Source of the DNA: Sphingomonas sp. J315 | GTDB taxonomy: Bacteria; Pseudomonadota; Alphaproteobacteria; Sphingomonadales; Sphingomonadaceae | Length of the DNA stretch: 64,000 nt | Assembly: GCF_024666595.1 (NCBI RefSeq) | Contig: NZ_CP088296.1 | Span: forward strand, 806,001 to 870,000 | Direction of reading: 5' to 3' | Part shown: piece after piece, positions 1 to 10,536 of the stretch | Numbering within the stretch: position 1 is the first letter of the stretch | How the letters are laid out: each line of letters opens with the position of its first letter | Translations under genes and position numbers: made by a program | Notes under the pieces: model-generated | Seen by the model: the letters and a program-made list of their open reading frames with translations, nothing else | What the model was told of the DNA's origin: nothing | Databases searched by the model: none

Positions 1-1
1 C

Positions 2-694
2 GCGATCGTCGGCGGCGTCGCCTATGCGGCGTTCATGATCGTCTTCGGCAAGCGCCTGCTCGCGCCGCTGGGCCGCGCGGTCGAGGCGCGGGGCGAGATG
101 AGCAACACCGTTCTGGCGATCACGCTGATCCTGTTCTGCGCATCGGCATTCCTGATGGACGCGATCGGCATCCATGCCGTGTTCGGCGGTTTCCTGCTCG
201 GCGCGTTCATGCCCCGCGGGCTGTTCGTCGCGGAACTCAAGCGCAAGGTCGAGCCGCTGGCGGTGGTGATGCTGCTGCCGATGTTCTTCACCTATTCGGG
301 CCTCAATACCCGGATGGACATGGTCAACAGCCTGCCCTTGTTCGCCATTGCGCTCGGCATCCTGGCCGTGTCGATCCTGGCCAAGTTCGGCGCGTGTTGG
401 GCCGCCGCACGGCTGTCGGGCGAGGACAATCGCACCGCATTGGGCATCGGCGCGCTGATGAACTCGCGTGGCCTCATGGAGCTGATCATCATCAATATCG
501 GCCTGCAGAAGGGCGTGATCGGGCCGACGCTGTTTTCGATGATGGTGCTGATGGCGATCGTCACGACGATGATGGCCGGGCCGCTGTTCGAACTGGTCTA
601 TGGCAAAAAGGCTCGCGAGAGCGGCGAGCTGGATGCGATCAGCGGCGAGGATGGCGCAGCGCCGACCCAGCCGATCGCAGCGCGCCTCGCCTGA
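2..694 (+). CDS. CPA2-family cation:proton antiporter, C-terminal part
   Basis: The reading frame is open from the first bases of the window, so the start of the gene lies to the left and only about 230 residues are visible. The visible part is a chain of hydrophobic membrane segments. The polar stretches between them (a GGFLLGAFMPRG loop, then an FFTYSGLNTRMD stretch) are typical of the Kef/NhaA-like CPA2 exchangers that swap Na+ or K+ for H+ across the inner membrane. A later helix with GLMELIIINIGL also fits this family. The tail of about 35 residues is polar and would be cytoplasmic. No TrkA-N regulatory domain follows, so it resembles the short CPA2 form. The family call is fairly safe; the ion is not known. 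Confidence 0.8.
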   Translation, partial: AIVGGVAYAAFMIVFGKRLLAPLGRAVEARGEMSNTVLAITLILFCASAFLMDAIGIHAVFGGFLLGAFMPRGLFVAELKRKVEPLAVVMLLPMFFTYSGLNTRMDMVNSLPLFAIALGILAVSILAKFGACWAAARLSGEDNRTALGIGALMNSRGLMELIIINIGLQKGVIGPTLFSMMVLMAIVTTMMAGPLFELVYGKKARESGELDAISGEDGAAPTQPIAARLA

Positions 695-725
695 GATGCC
701 CCCCGGCCCCGTCGCCTGACTCCGG

Positions 726-2270
726 TCAGGCGGCGGTTGCGGGGGCGATGGCGTTGATGCGTTCGATCAGCGCGCGGTGCGAGGGCAGGTCGGCGCTGGC
801 GCGCTCGCCAAAGCCGCGGATGCGCGCCGAGAGCCGCTCAGCCTCACGCAGCGCCGCGCGGTCTGGGGAGACGCCGGTCAGGTCGGTGCGGAACTCCATC
901 CCGTAGAGGATGTACTGATAGTTGAAGAAGGCGAAGCTTTCGACATCGAGGGTGAAGTCGTAGCGGCTGGGCGGGCGGTAGCGCCACTGGTCGAGCAGGT
1001 CGCGCAGCCGGTCCGGGATGCTCGCCGCGTCGCCATTGTCGCGCCAGAAGGGTTCGTCACGGCGGCTGAGGCAGTAATGCAGCTTCAGGAAATTGACGAT
1101 ATTGGCGTAGCGCGCGGCCATCAGTTCGTTGAAGCGCCGCGCGGGGGCGTCGATCGGGCCGGTGTGGGGAAACAGCTCGGCGATCATCGCCACCGCCGCC
1201 TCGATCATCACCACCCCTGTCGCCTCGAGCGGTTCGAGAAATCCGGCCGCCAGCCCGACCGCGACGGTGTTGCCGACCCATTGCCGTTCGCGATACCCCG
1301 CCTCGAATTCGATGTGGCGCACGGACAGGTCGCCGTCGCCGACGCCGAGATAGCCGCGCAGGATCGCCTCGGCGCGGTCGTCATCCATGTGCGCGCTCGA
1401 ATAGACGCAGCCGACTCCATGGGCATGGGCAAGACCGATGTCCCAGATCCAGCCGCCCTCATGCGCCGCCGCGATGGTGGTGCTGGCGAGCGGGGCGTCG
1501 GGGCGGGCATAGGGCCGCTTGCAGGCCAGCGCGCGGTCGGTGAACAGCTGGTCGCGGACCGAGCGCAGCGGAGATCCGAGCGCCTCGCCGATCAGTTCGG
1601 CGCGAAAGCCGCTGCAATCGACATAGAGATCGGCGGTCAGTGTGCCGTGTTCGGCGGTATCGACCCGCGCGATATGCCCCTGGTCGTCCAGCGGCGCGGC
1701 GGTGAGCGTTCCCTGAAGATGCCGCACGCCCAGCGCCCGGGCGCGGTCGGCGAGGACGCCGGCGAAGCTCGCCGCATCGAAATGATAGGCATAGTTGAGC
1801 GGCCCGGCATAATCGCCCTCGTCGGGGCGCTTGGGCGCGCGGTTCGCCTCCGCCACCCGGTTCTGGATTGTCACCGCCTGTGCGAACGGGGCGCGGGTCG
1901 CCGGGTCCTGCAGCAGCCACCAGCCGACCAGATCGGCGTCATCGGCGTGGAACGGCGCTTCGAACGGGTGGAGGAAGGAGCGCCGCTCGCCCGGGCGCGG
2001 GGTTTCGACCCAGTCGTCGAAGCGGATGCCCTGTTTGAACGTCGCCCCGGTGGCGCGGATGAAATCGCCCTCGTCGATGCCGAGATAGCGCAACGTGTTG
2101 CGGATGGTGGGAAACGTCCCCTCGCCCACGCCGATAATCCCGATATCGGGGGATTCGAGCAGGGTGATGCGCGGGCCTCCGCTCGCCTCGCTCCCCAGCG
2201 CGCGCGCCAGATAGGCGGCGGTCAGCCAACCGGCCGTGCCGCCGCCCAGGATCAGGATCGATCGCGCCAT
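726..2270 (-). CDS. tryptophan 7-halogenase-family flavoprotein (isolated copy)
   Basis: This 514-residue protein has the FAD-binding GGGTAGW motif at residues 8-14, the family lysine in a TFKQG context, and the EPLEAT stretch matching the catalytic-glutamate region of flavin-dependent halogenases. Such enzymes use reduced FAD to make hypohalous acid, which a lysine passes to an aromatic substrate. The diagnostic WxWxIP motif is altered here to WIWDIG, so true halogenation is uncertain. It closely resembles the protein at 32834-34387, sharing GVGCVY and the following MDDD stretch, and looks like a stray paralogue of that locus. No flavin reductase is adjacent. The start has no competing upstream option. 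Confidence 0.82.
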   Translation of the reverse strand: MARSILILGGGTAGWLTAAYLARALGSEASGGPRITLLESPDIGIIGVGEGTFPTIRNTLRYLGIDEGDFIRATGATFKQGIRFDDWVETPRPGERRSFLHPFEAPFHADDADLVGWWLLQDPATRAPFAQAVTIQNRVAEANRAPKRPDEGDYAGPLNYAYHFDAASFAGVLADRARALGVRHLQGTLTAAPLDDQGHIARVDTAEHGTLTADLYVDCSGFRAELIGEALGSPLRSVRDQLFTDRALACKRPYARPDAPLASTTIAAAHEGGWIWDIGLAHAHGVGCVYSSAHMDDDRAEAILRGYLGVGDGDLSVRHIEFEAGYRERQWVGNTVAVGLAAGFLEPLEATGVVMIEAAVAMIAELFPHTGPIDAPARRFNELMAARYANIVNFLKLHYCLSRRDEPFWRDNGDAASIPDRLRDLLDQWRYRPPSRYDFTLDVESFAFFNYQYILYGMEFRTDLTGVSPDRAALREAERLSARIRGFGERASADLPSHRALIERINAIAPATAA

Positions 2271-2301
2271 ATCCGAACCATAGCCCGCGCCCAGACGAGT
2301 G

Positions 2302-2868
2302 TCACCCGGCAGCAGGGGCGACGGAGGGGCGCGGCAAGGCCCAGGCGATCACCGCCCCTGCGGCGAGCCATCCCGCGATTTCGCTGATCCACAGATAGAT
2401 GAAATAGCCCCAGGGCGCGTGGTTGAAGATCGGCTGCCCCAACTGGCTGTAGGTAGTGAAGGCGAGTGCGAACAGGCCGACCGCGGTCACCCGTCCGGTG
2501 AAGCTCATGCCGATGGTCAGCCGGGCAAGCGCGAAGGCGAGCAGCAGCGCACAGACGATGCCGAGCACCAGTCCGCCGATCAGCGCCGCGGTATCGGGCA
2601 GCGCGAAGCCGTTGGTGTTGAACAGCACCAGCGCGGTCGGCCCCTCGCCATAGGCTTGCGTACCGAGCGGGGTACCGGGCCAGGGGATCGGATAGGCACC
2701 GGTACCGTTGGGGCCGAGATGCTGGGCGAGCGCGGCCTGCACCGCGACGCTCGCCGAATCGCCGGCATTGCTGGTCGCCAGCATCGACAGCGGGGTGCCC
2801 CAGAAGATGAATCCGACGATCCACATCGCAAACCCGCCCAGCAGGCCGCCCAGCAACACTCTCGGCAT
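2302..2868 (-). CDS. hypothetical inner-membrane protein
   Basis: This 188-residue protein begins with a membrane segment (LLGGLLGGFAMWIVGFIFW), has a polar loop of about 75 residues and then three more hydrophobic helices. I chose the ATG at 2868 over the one five codons upstream because GGGGAGAG lies just before it at ribosome-site distance. I do not recognise the family. The large loop between helix 1 and the rest probably faces the periplasm. It sits between the halogenase homologue and gmk on the same strand, with short gaps on both sides. Nothing in the neighbourhood suggests a function. Confidence 0.65.
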   Translation of the reverse strand: MPRVLLGGLLGGFAMWIVGFIFWGTPLSMLATSNAGDSASVAVQAALAQHLGPNGTGAYPIPWPGTPLGTQAYGEGPTALVLFNTNGFALPDTAALIGGLVLGIVCALLLAFALARLTIGMSFTGRVTAVGLFALAFTTYSQLGQPIFNHAPWGYFIYLWISEIAGWLAAGAVIAWALPRPSVAPAAG

Positions 2869-2928
2869 TTCGGCTCTCCCCATGTTTCGCCCAGCCTAAC
2901 GCATGGGAACGCGGGAAGAAGCAGAAAA

Positions 2929-3613
2929 TCAGCGGGTGGCGAGACCCATCTCGATCGCCTCCTCGGCGCGCTCGCGGATGAAGCCGATCAGGCCGGGTTT
3001 GCGCGAGCGCTTTTCGCGCTCGGCCTTCAGGATCGTGTGGACCTTTTCGAAGCACGCATCGAGATCGTCGTTGACCACGACATAGTCGTAGCCGTCCCAG
3101 TGGGAGAGCTCGCGCTCGGCGCGCTTCATACGATACTGGATCACATCCTCGCTGTCGGTCGCGCGGGTGCGGAGGCGCTTTTCGAGTTCGGTCAGCGAGG
3201 GCGGGACGATGAAGATGCGGACGACGTCGCCGCCTTCTAGCTGGAACAGCTGCTGGGCGCCCTGCCAGTCGACGTCGAACAGCACGTCCTGTCCGGCGGC
3301 GAGCATGCGCTTCACCGGTTCGCGCGGCGTGCCGTAGCGATAGTTGAAGACATGCGCCCATTCGAGGAATTCGTGCCGCGCGGCGCGGGCCTTGAATTCG
3401 TCGGTGCTGAGGAAATGATATTCGCGCCCGTCTTCCTCGCCCTCGCGCATCGGGCGGGTGGTCGCGGAGACCGAGACGCCCATGCCGGGTTCGCGTTCGA
3501 GCAGCTTGCGCGCGATCGTCGACTTGCCCGCGCCCGAAGGGGGAGGACAGGACAAAGAGAACGCCCCTGCGGTCGAACTCAAATTTGGATTCGCGATGCG
3601 CCATGCGCGCCAT
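2929..3613 (-). CDS. gmk: guanylate kinase, frame broken just before the P-loop
   Basis: Guanylate kinase phosphorylates GMP to GDP, an essential step in nucleotide synthesis. The P-loop PSGAGKST, a VSATTRPMREGE stretch (GMP binding) and FDVDWQGAQQL are all present. The expected N-terminus, FDRRGVLFVLSS, is read in a different frame from the rest. The frames meet at a run of five G at 3539-3543 (five C in the gene); with four, the protein reads SSPSGAGKS and is normal. An alternative start at 3639 gives an unbroken 236-residue protein, but its first 30 residues do not look like Gmk. Because the gene is essential, a sequence error is the likeliest cause. Intended starts are 3604 or 3613. Confidence 0.85.
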
Positions 3614-3652
3614 TGGCGCGGAGGGAGCGCTCTCGTCAAGCGTGGGACGGGG

Positions 3653-3844
3653 TTAATAGCGCCGCTTGCGCCCGGTCAGCAGCGACCAGAGCAGGATCAG
3701 GCCGCCAATCACCCAGCCGAACGGCCCCATACGGGTGAGCGCGCGCTGGCCCATCGCGCCGATGATCGCGCCCTTCATCCCGCCACGTCCGTCGCGGCGG
3801 TCGATCGCGCGACCGAGCAACATGGCGAAGATGGTGCGGATCAT
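3653..3844 (-). CDS. hypothetical 63-residue membrane protein
   Basis: This is the last of three tiny co-directional genes that overlap by start-stop contacts (3841-3844 shared with the next one upstream). It has a glycine-rich middle (GRGGMKGAIIGAMGQRAL), one clear C-terminal membrane helix (GPFGWVIGGLILLWSLL) and a basic end, RKRRY. I do not recognise the family. The tight overlap suggests that the three proteins are made together and may form one small membrane complex. Confidence 0.5.
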   Translation of the reverse strand: MIRTIFAMLLGRAIDRRDGRGGMKGAIIGAMGQRALTRMGPFGWVIGGLILLWSLLTGRKRRY

Positions 3845-4038
3845 GCCGCGCGTGCCTGCCAGCGCCTGCGCAGGTACCGAGCACCCAGCGCCGCAGCGCC
3901 GAGCACGACAGCGGCGGGGACCACCGTCTTGCCGACGCGCCAGGCGGCAACACCCGCGAGCGTGCCGAGGGCCCCGCCCTCGCCATCACTCTCATCGATG
4001 CGCTTGCCGATATAGCCCGCGACCAGATCGCCGATCAT
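3841..4038 (-). CDS. hypothetical 65-residue membrane protein
   Basis: This is the middle gene of the overlapping trio. The N-terminus, MIGDLVAGYIGKRID, resembles the amphipathic start of the protein at 3653, and a hydrophobic helix (TVVPAAVVLGAAALGARYL) precedes a basic end. The start overlaps the stop of the gene at 4035-4169, and its stop overlaps the start of the gene at 3653-3844. No known domain is recognised. The shared layout with its downstream neighbour (gly-rich linker, single helix, basic tail) hints at an old duplication. Confidence 0.5.
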   Translation of the reverse strand: MIGDLVAGYIGKRIDESDGEGGALGTLAGVAAWRVGKTVVPAAVVLGAAALGARYLRRRWQARAA

Positions 4039-4169
4039 GCGCCGAACTCCTTGTTACCCGTGGCAAGGTCGAACACCTCGCCGATGCCGCGCAGGCCGGT
4101 CCATGCCGCCGCGCCGCCAAATGCGACCGCGATTCCGCCGAGCGCGGCGCCGATGATCGATGCGTCCAT
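4035..4169 (-). CDS. hypothetical 44-residue peptide, first gene of the tiny trio
   Basis: A 45-codon frame runs from ATG at 4169 to a TGA that overlaps the next ATG (4038). The predicted peptide is MDASIIGAALGGIAVAFGG and continues to NKEFGA. It has one small-residue-rich hydrophobic stretch and no known domain. Evidence that it is real: it ends exactly at the start of the next gene, codes in the same style, and has a CGGAG stretch about 10 bases before its start. It could still be chance, given its size. Confidence 0.42.
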   Translation of the reverse strand: MDASIIGAALGGIAVAFGGAAAWTGLRGIGEVFDLATGNKEFGA

Positions 4170-4222
4170 TAACCAAAAACTCCGCTGGGGGAGGAAAAGC
4201 ACGAAGCGCGATCCGGTTCCGA

Positions 4223-5602
<1,380 letters not shown>

Positions 5603-5726
5603 CGGCATCTCCTGCATCGGGTGGAGCGGAGATGGCGGTGCGGCGCGCGTGCGACAAGCCATGGGCGAGGTTGATTTCGTAACGGAAACGCAACTAGGTT
5701 GCACAATCTCTCGCACCGGAGCCGCC

Positions 5727-6713
5727 ATGCCGCAGCCGATCACCGCCGACGACTGCGCCGCGATGCACGACCAGTTCCGCGATGCGCGACTGATCGTCGC
5801 CAACGAGTTTCGCGGGCTCGACACGCATGACCAGTACTACAACGCCTTTGCCCGCCTGCTGAAGCGCGATCCGCTGGAGCGGGTGGCGATGCTGGGCACC
5901 GACCAGCGCGACCAGTTCGTGCCGGTGTTGCGCCGGCTGATCGCCGAGGGCGGGGACGCGCCGCGCCGCATCCTGGATGTCGGATGCGGCGATGGGCAGA
6001 CCTTTGCGCTGATCGCCGACACGGTACCCGAAGGGTCGACCATTGATCTGGTCGATCCGAACGCGGATTATGTCCGCGCCTATGCCGATCGCGTCGCGGC
6101 GATGCCGAACATCACGCTGGGCGCGGCGCATGCCCTGCCCTTCGTGCCCGACAGTGACGACAGCTTCTACAACCCGGCGCTGGATCGCGGCTACGACCTG
6201 ATCCTCGCGATTCATGCCCTCTATTTCTTCGCCGATCTCGACGCCTGCCTTGCAGATCTCGGGGCGCGGCTAGCGCCCGGCGGCACCGCGATCATCGTGT
6301 TCGCAGACGAGTCGGTGTCCTATACCGGCCTTGGCTATCGCGCGTTCCTGCGCAGCCGGGGCGAGGATGCGCTGGCGCAGGCCCATGCGGATTTGTGTCA
6401 GCAGCGGCTGACCCTGCTGCGCGGATCGGCGGGCGCGCCACCGGCGGTGGCCGCACGGTGGCAGGGCGATGTCCGAGTGCATCCGCAACCGACCCGGCTC
6501 TATGGCCACAGCCTGTCGGACCTGATCGCACTCGGCAATATCGCCGGGCTGAGTCTGTTCGAGACCATAAGCAAGTTCGAGGTGATCGCCGACCAGCTCG
6601 AATATGCGCCGATGGACGCGGATTTGCGGATCGAGACCGATGCAGGGCCGCGTCAGGGGATGCTGAGCGTCACCCAGCCGCAGATTGTGTGCGCGGTGAC
6701 GAAACCATTCTGA
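5727..6713 (+). CDS. class I SAM-dependent methyltransferase
   Basis: This 328-residue protein has a Rossmann-type SAM-binding motif ([12 protein letters not shown], around residues 75-86), an acidic strand end ([11 protein letters not shown]) and a [13 protein letters not shown] motif typical of the methyltransferase-11/25 groups. The first 70 residues are a helical cap that probably shapes the substrate pocket. The substrate cannot be told from sequence. It diverges from fumC and converges on the SspB-like gene, so it is probably transcribed alone. The longer frame back to 5547 overlaps fumC and was rejected. Confidence 0.72.
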   Translation: MPQPITADDCAAMHDQFRDARLIVANEFRGLDTHDQYYNAFARLLKRDPLERVAMLGTDQRDQFVPVLRRLIAEGGDAPRRILDVGCGDGQTFALIADTVPEGSTIDLVDPNADYVRAYADRVAAMPNITLGAAHALPFVPDSDDSFYNPALDRGYDLILAIHALYFFADLDACLADLGARLAPGGTAIIVFADESVSYTGLGYRAFLRSRGEDALAQAHADLCQQRLTLLRGSAGAPPAVAARWQGDVRVHPQPTRLYGHSLSDLIALGNIAGLSLFETISKFEVIADQLEYAPMDADLRIETDAGPRQGMLSVTQPQIVCAVTKPF

Positions 6714-6719
6714 GCCGGA

Positions 6720-7205
6720 TTACTTCTTCCGCTTGAAGTCCACCGCAACGACGTTCGACCCGTCCTCGACCGGGGTCGCGACGGGGGGTTCGTCATTTTC
6801 GGCCTCGTCATGCGGCTCGGGACCGTCGGGGTCCTCGGCGGCCTGGAAGCGCAGCTCGAAATTGACCGCAGGGTCGTGGAATCCGGTGATCGCGGCGAAC
6901 GGGATCGTCAGGATCGACGGGATCTGATTGAAGCTGAGGCCGACCGAGAAGCGGTTGTCGTCGACCTTCAGGTCCCAGAAACGATGCTGAAGGACGATCG
7001 TCATTTCGTCCGGGAAGCGTTCGATCAGCCGGTCGGGAATGTCCACGCCGGGCGCGCGCGTCTTGAACGTGATGTAGAAATGATGCGCGCCGGGCAACGC
7101 GCCGGTCGCAGCGACCTGATCCAGCACCCGGCCGACGACCGCGCGCAGGGCCTCCTGCACGATCTCGTCATAGGGAATCAAACTGTCAGGTACATTGCCG
7201 GTCAT
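6720..7205 (-). CDS. sspB: SspB-family ClpXP adaptor
   Basis: SspB-type proteins bring ssrA-tagged and other substrates to the ClpXP protease. The 161-residue protein has the alphaproteobacterial layout: an N-terminal fold with FYITFKTRAPGVDIP and FPDEMTIVLQHRFWDL, then an acidic flexible linker, then a short C-terminal tail (NVVAVDFKRKK) that would bind the ClpX zinc domain. I placed the start at ATG 7205; the upstream extension is not conserved in style. The gene diverges from hisB. Confidence 0.88.
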   Translation of the reverse strand: MTGNVPDSLIPYDEIVQEALRAVVGRVLDQVAATGALPGAHHFYITFKTRAPGVDIPDRLIERFPDEMTIVLQHRFWDLKVDDNRFSVGLSFNQIPSILTIPFAAITGFHDPAVNFELRFQAAEDPDGPEPHDEAENDEPPVATPVEDGSNVVAVDFKRKK

Positions 7206-7310
7206 ATGCCCTGACCTAGCGCCGCCAGCGGGGTGGTCAAGATTTGTTGCGGGGCGGCCCAAGCGTTGCGATCATTGCACCGGCCCGCACAGCCGCTATT
7301 GAGCCTGCCC

Positions 7311-7898
7311 ATGCGCACCGCGACGATCAGCCGAAAGACGAGCGAAACATCGGTCGACGTGACCGTGAACCTCGATGGCACCGGCAGCTACACGATCTCC
7401 ACCGGGATCGGCTTTTTCGACCATATGCTGGAGCAGCTGTCGCGCCATTCGCTGATCGACCTTGACGTGAAAACCGTCGGCGACCTGCATATCGACCAGC
7501 ATCACACGGTCGAGGACACGGGCCTTGCGATCGGCGAGGCGGTGGCGAAGGCGCTGGGCGACAAGCGCGGCATCCGTCGTTACGCCGATGCGCTGAGCCC
7601 GATGGACGAGACGCTGACCCGCGTCGCGCTCGACATTTCGGGGCGGCCATTCCTCGTGTGGAAGACCGAGTTCAGCCAGAAACGGCTGGGCGAGATGGAC
7701 ACCGAGATGTTCGAACACTGGTTCCACAGCTTCGCCCAGACCGCCGGGCTGACGCTGCATGTCGAGACGCTGTACGGCAGCAACAATCACCATATTGCCG
7801 AGGCCGCGTTCAAGGGCCTGGCCCGCGCGCTGCGCGAGGCGATCGAGATCGATCCGCGCAAGGCGGATGCGATTCCCTCCACCAAGGGGACGTTGTGA
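7311..7898 (+). CDS. hisB: imidazoleglycerol-phosphate dehydratase
   Basis: HisB removes water from imidazole glycerol phosphate to give imidazole acetol phosphate (histidine pathway). This is the single-function form of 195 residues. The metal-binding repeats are visible: [29 protein letters not shown], and the second-half equivalents FEHWFHSFA and [20 protein letters not shown]. It opens the histidine operon, whose genes follow with overlapping start and stop codons. The ATG at 7311 begins the conserved [12 protein letters not shown] stretch. Confidence 0.97.
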   Translation: MRTATISRKTSETSVDVTVNLDGTGSYTISTGIGFFDHMLEQLSRHSLIDLDVKTVGDLHIDQHHTVEDTGLAIGEAVAKALGDKRGIRRYADALSPMDETLTRVALDISGRPFLVWKTEFSQKRLGEMDTEMFEHWFHSFAQTAGLTLHVETLYGSNNHHIAEAAFKGLARALREAIEIDPRKADAIPSTKGTL

Positions 7899-8206
7899 TG
7901 GCGCGGCTGGACGCGGCACCGGTCTGCGTGATCCTGCTGGAGTATCTGGCGGATGAAGCGGCGGTGGACGCGCAGCTGGCACCGCATGTCGAATGGCTGA
8001 CCCGGGGGTTCGACGCCGGGCTGCTCCTGCTCGCCGGGCGTCAGGTGCCTCGCACCGGCGGGGTCATCCTGTGCCGCGGGCATCGCGCCGAAGTCGAAGC
8101 GCTGGCCGCGACCGACCCGTTCGTCACCTCCGGCGTGGCCAGCGCCACGGTGATCGAAATGGCCGCGAGCTTCGCTGCCGACGAGTGGGCACCGCTGCTG
8201 GCATGA
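7898..8206 (+). CDS. YciI-like protein within the his operon
   Basis: This 102-residue protein matches the small YciI/YCII fold. It has an early LLEYLADEAAVDAQLAPHVEWL, a LLLLAGRQVP strand, and an ADPFVTSG-like stretch (ATDPFVTSGVASATVIEMAAS) that places the family's Asp near the pocket. The start overlaps the hisB stop and its stop overlaps the hisH start, so it is co-translated with histidine enzymes. YciI proteins are poorly understood dehydratase or isomerase-like folds. A role in cleaning up a histidine-pathway by-product is only a guess from position. Confidence 0.75.
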   Translation: MARLDAAPVCVILLEYLADEAAVDAQLAPHVEWLTRGFDAGLLLLAGRQVPRTGGVILCRGHRAEVEALAATDPFVTSGVASATVIEMAASFAADEWAPLLA

Positions 8207-8802
8207 GCATCGCGCTGATCGATTACGGCGCGGGCAACCTCCATTCGGTCCATAATGCGCTGAAGGCGGCGGGCGCGAGCGGCATCGCGGTGACCGCCGA
8301 TCCCGATGTCGTGGCGCGGGCCGATCGCATCGTCCTGCCCGGCGTCGGCGCATTCGGCGCGTGCGCGGCGGGGCTGCGCGCGATTCCCGGGATGGTGGAC
8401 GCGATGGAGCGCCGCGTGCTCGAACAGGGCGCGCCGTTTCTGGGCGTGTGCGTGGGGATGCAGCTGCTCGCGACGCGCGGCGAAGAACATGGCAGCCATG
8501 ACGGACTCGGTTGGATGGACGGGGTGGTGCGTGAACTGCCCGCGACGCAGGTGCATGTGCCGCATATGGGGTGGAACGACGTCACCCCGCTATCGCCCCA
8601 TCCGCTGATCGAGCCGGGCGAGGCCTATTTCCTGCACAGCTTCGCCTATTCGGGTAGCGGCGTGCTGGCGATCACCGAGCATGGCGGGCCGGTCACCGCG
8701 GCGATCGGGTGCGACAATATCCTGGGGGTGCAGTTCCACCCCGAAAAGAGCCAGCGCTACGGGCTGGCGTTGCTCGAACGTTTTTTGAGGTGGACTCCGT
8801 GA
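8203..8802 (+). CDS. hisH: imidazole glycerol phosphate synthase, glutaminase subunit
   Basis: HisH releases ammonia from glutamine and passes it to HisF. The 199-residue protein has the class I amidotransferase nucleophile in [10 protein letters not shown], and the His-Glu pair in QFHPEKSQ near the end. The N-terminal [14 protein letters not shown] is typical. It overlaps the upstream YciI-like gene and the GTG start of hisA by four bases each, which suggests translational coupling. Confidence 0.97.
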   Translation: MSIALIDYGAGNLHSVHNALKAAGASGIAVTADPDVVARADRIVLPGVGAFGACAAGLRAIPGMVDAMERRVLEQGAPFLGVCVGMQLLATRGEEHGSHDGLGWMDGVVRELPATQVHVPHMGWNDVTPLSPHPLIEPGEAYFLHSFAYSGSGVLAITEHGGPVTAAIGCDNILGVQFHPEKSQRYGLALLERFLRWTP

Positions 8803-9515
8803 TCGTTTTTCCCGCCATCGACCTCAAGGCCGGACAGGTCGTCCGCCTCGCCGAGGGGGATATGACCCGCGCCACCGTCTATGGCGACGATCCCGCCGCA
8901 CAGGCCGCGTTGTTCGCGCAGGCGGGGGCCGAGTGGCTGCATGTCGTCGATCTCGACGGCGCGTTTGCGGGCGAATCGATCAATGGCGTCGCGGTCGCGG
9001 CGATCGTCGATCGCTTTTCGGGCAAGGTCCAGCTGGGCGGCGGCATCCGCAACCGTGCATTGGTCGAGCGCTGGATCGAGATGGGGGTGACCCGCGTGGT
9101 GATCGGCACTGCGGCGCTGGAAGACCCCGATTTCGTGCGCGAGAGCGCGGCGGCCTATCCGGGCCGGGTGGTGGTGGCGGTCGATGCACGCGACGGCTTT
9201 GTCGCGACCAAGGGCTGGGCGGATGTTTCGACCGTATCGGTCGCCGAGCTGGGGCATCGCTTCGAGGATGCCGGGGTCGCGGCGTTGCTGTTCACCGATG
9301 TCGGGCGCGATGGGCTGCTCAAGGGCTGCAATGTCGAGGCGACCGTGGCGCTCGCGGCGGAGGTTTCGATTCCCGTGATCGCCAGCGGCGGCGTGGCCGG
9401 GATCGAGGATATCCATGCCCTTGCCGGGCAGCGGGGAATCGAGGGCGTGATTACCGGTCGCGCGCTGTATGACGGGCGGCTCGACCTGGCCGAGGCGATC
9501 AGGGCCGCCGCATGA
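8799..9515 (+). CDS. hisA: HisA isomerase (ProFAR isomerase)
   Basis: HisA isomerises the ProFAR aminoaldose to the PRFAR ketose. The 238-residue TIM barrel starts with [17 protein letters not shown] (Asp9-type catalytic residue) and has the phosphate loops GGGIRN and ASGGVAG, plus the second catalytic aspartate in [12 protein letters not shown]. The start is a GTG overlapping the hisH stop. This start is supported by the conserved IDLKAG position just after it. Confidence 0.97.
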   Translation: MIVFPAIDLKAGQVVRLAEGDMTRATVYGDDPAAQAALFAQAGAEWLHVVDLDGAFAGESINGVAVAAIVDRFSGKVQLGGGIRNRALVERWIEMGVTRVVIGTAALEDPDFVRESAAAYPGRVVVAVDARDGFVATKGWADVSTVSVAELGHRFEDAGVAALLFTDVGRDGLLKGCNVEATVALAAEVSIPVIASGGVAGIEDIHALAGQRGIEGVITGRALYDGRLDLAEAIRAAA

Positions 9516-10276
9516 CCGTCCGCGCGCGCGTCATTCCCTGTCTCGACGTCGCCGGGGGGCGGGTCGTCAAGGGGGTGAACTTCGTCGATCTGGTCGATGC
9601 CGGCGATCCGGTCGAGCAGGCGCGCGCCTATGACGCCGCCGGGGCGGACGAGCTCTGCTTCCTCGACATCACCGCCAGCCATGAGGCGCGCGGCACGATC
9701 CTGGATGTCGTGCGCCGCACCGCCGAAGTGTGCTTCATGCCGCTGACCGTGGGCGGCGGGGTGCGCAGCGTGGAGGATGCGCGTGCGCTGCTGCTGGCAG
9801 GCGCGGACAAGGTCGCGGTCAACAGCGCGGCGGTCGCGCGACCCGAGCTGGTCGCCGACATCGCCGAAAAGATGGGCAGCCAGTGCGTCGTCGCCTCGGT
9901 GGATGCGCGGCAGGTGGAGCCGGGTCGCTGGGAGGTGTTCACCCATGGCGGGCGCAAACCGACCGGGATCGACGCGGTGGAGCATGCGCTCAACCTTGCC
10001 CGGCTCGGCGCGGGCGAGTTGCTCGTGACCTCGATGGACCGCGACGGCACGCGCGACGGCTATGACCTTCCGCTGATCCGCACCATCGCCGATCGGGTGC
10101 GCGTGCCGGTGGTGGCATCGGGCGGGGTCGGCGGGCTTGCCGATCTGGTTGACGGCATCGTCGAGGGGCACGCCAGCGCCGTGCTGGCCGCATCGATCTT
10201 CCACTTTGGCCAGGCGAGCATTGCCGATGCGCATGCCGCGCTGGCGGGCGCGGGCATCCCGGTGCGGGCGCATTAA
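9512..10276 (+). CDS. hisF: imidazole glycerol phosphate synthase, cyclase subunit
   Basis: HisF joins ammonia with PRFAR, giving imidazole glycerol phosphate and AICAR. The 254-residue barrel shows [15 protein letters not shown] at the start, the phosphate-binding TVGGGVRS and ASGGVGG, and the catalytic aspartates in CLDVA and [13 protein letters not shown]. It overlaps the hisA stop by four bases and works as a complex with HisH. Confidence 0.97.
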   Translation: MTVRARVIPCLDVAGGRVVKGVNFVDLVDAGDPVEQARAYDAAGADELCFLDITASHEARGTILDVVRRTAEVCFMPLTVGGGVRSVEDARALLLAGADKVAVNSAAVARPELVADIAEKMGSQCVVASVDARQVEPGRWEVFTHGGRKPTGIDAVEHALNLARLGAGELLVTSMDRDGTRDGYDLPLIRTIADRVRVPVVASGGVGGLADLVDGIVEGHASAVLAASIFHFGQASIADAHAALAGAGIPVRAH

Positions 10277-10310
10277 CGCTTCGCACAGCGATGCGCGCTA
10301 GGCTCTCCTG

Positions 10311-10505
10311 ATGCGCACGCTCGCGATCCTGCTGCTGACCACCGCCCCTGCCCTTGCCGCGCATAGCGGCGAGATCAGCCGCCGGACGATGCCCGAATTG
10401 TCGGATCTGGCGCTCGCCGCGATGGCCGCGGGCGGGCTGTGGCTGGCGCAGCGCGCGATGCGGCGCCGAGCGCGGGCGCGGCGTGAGGGCGGTTCGCAGG
10501 ATTGA
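10311..10505 (+). CDS. small secreted protein with PEP-CTERM-like tail
   Basis: This 64-residue protein has an N-terminal signal peptide (LAILLLTTAPALAAH), a very short mature part, and a tail made of PELSDLAL, a hydrophobic helix (AAMAAGGLWLAQRAM) and a basic RRRARARR end. The tail has the layout of exosortase sorting signals (PEP motif, helix, arginines), though the motif is PEL rather than PEP. It lies between hisF and hisE on the same strand. I found no exosortase in the window. Function unknown. Confidence 0.5.
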   Translation: MRTLAILLLTTAPALAAHSGEISRRTMPELSDLALAAMAAGGLWLAQRAMRRRARARREGGSQD

Positions 10506-10536
10506 CACCGGCGCGCGGCTGACCGACTGCGCAGCC

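Noticed and set aside
777..2387. 536-residue plus-strand frame
   Set aside because: It is antisense to the halogenase homologue, with low-complexity product and no ribosome site.
2252..3613. 453-residue minus-strand frame overlapping gmk
   Set aside because: Only its first 25 residues are real (the Gmk N-terminus). After the G-run break it is an out-of-frame shadow.
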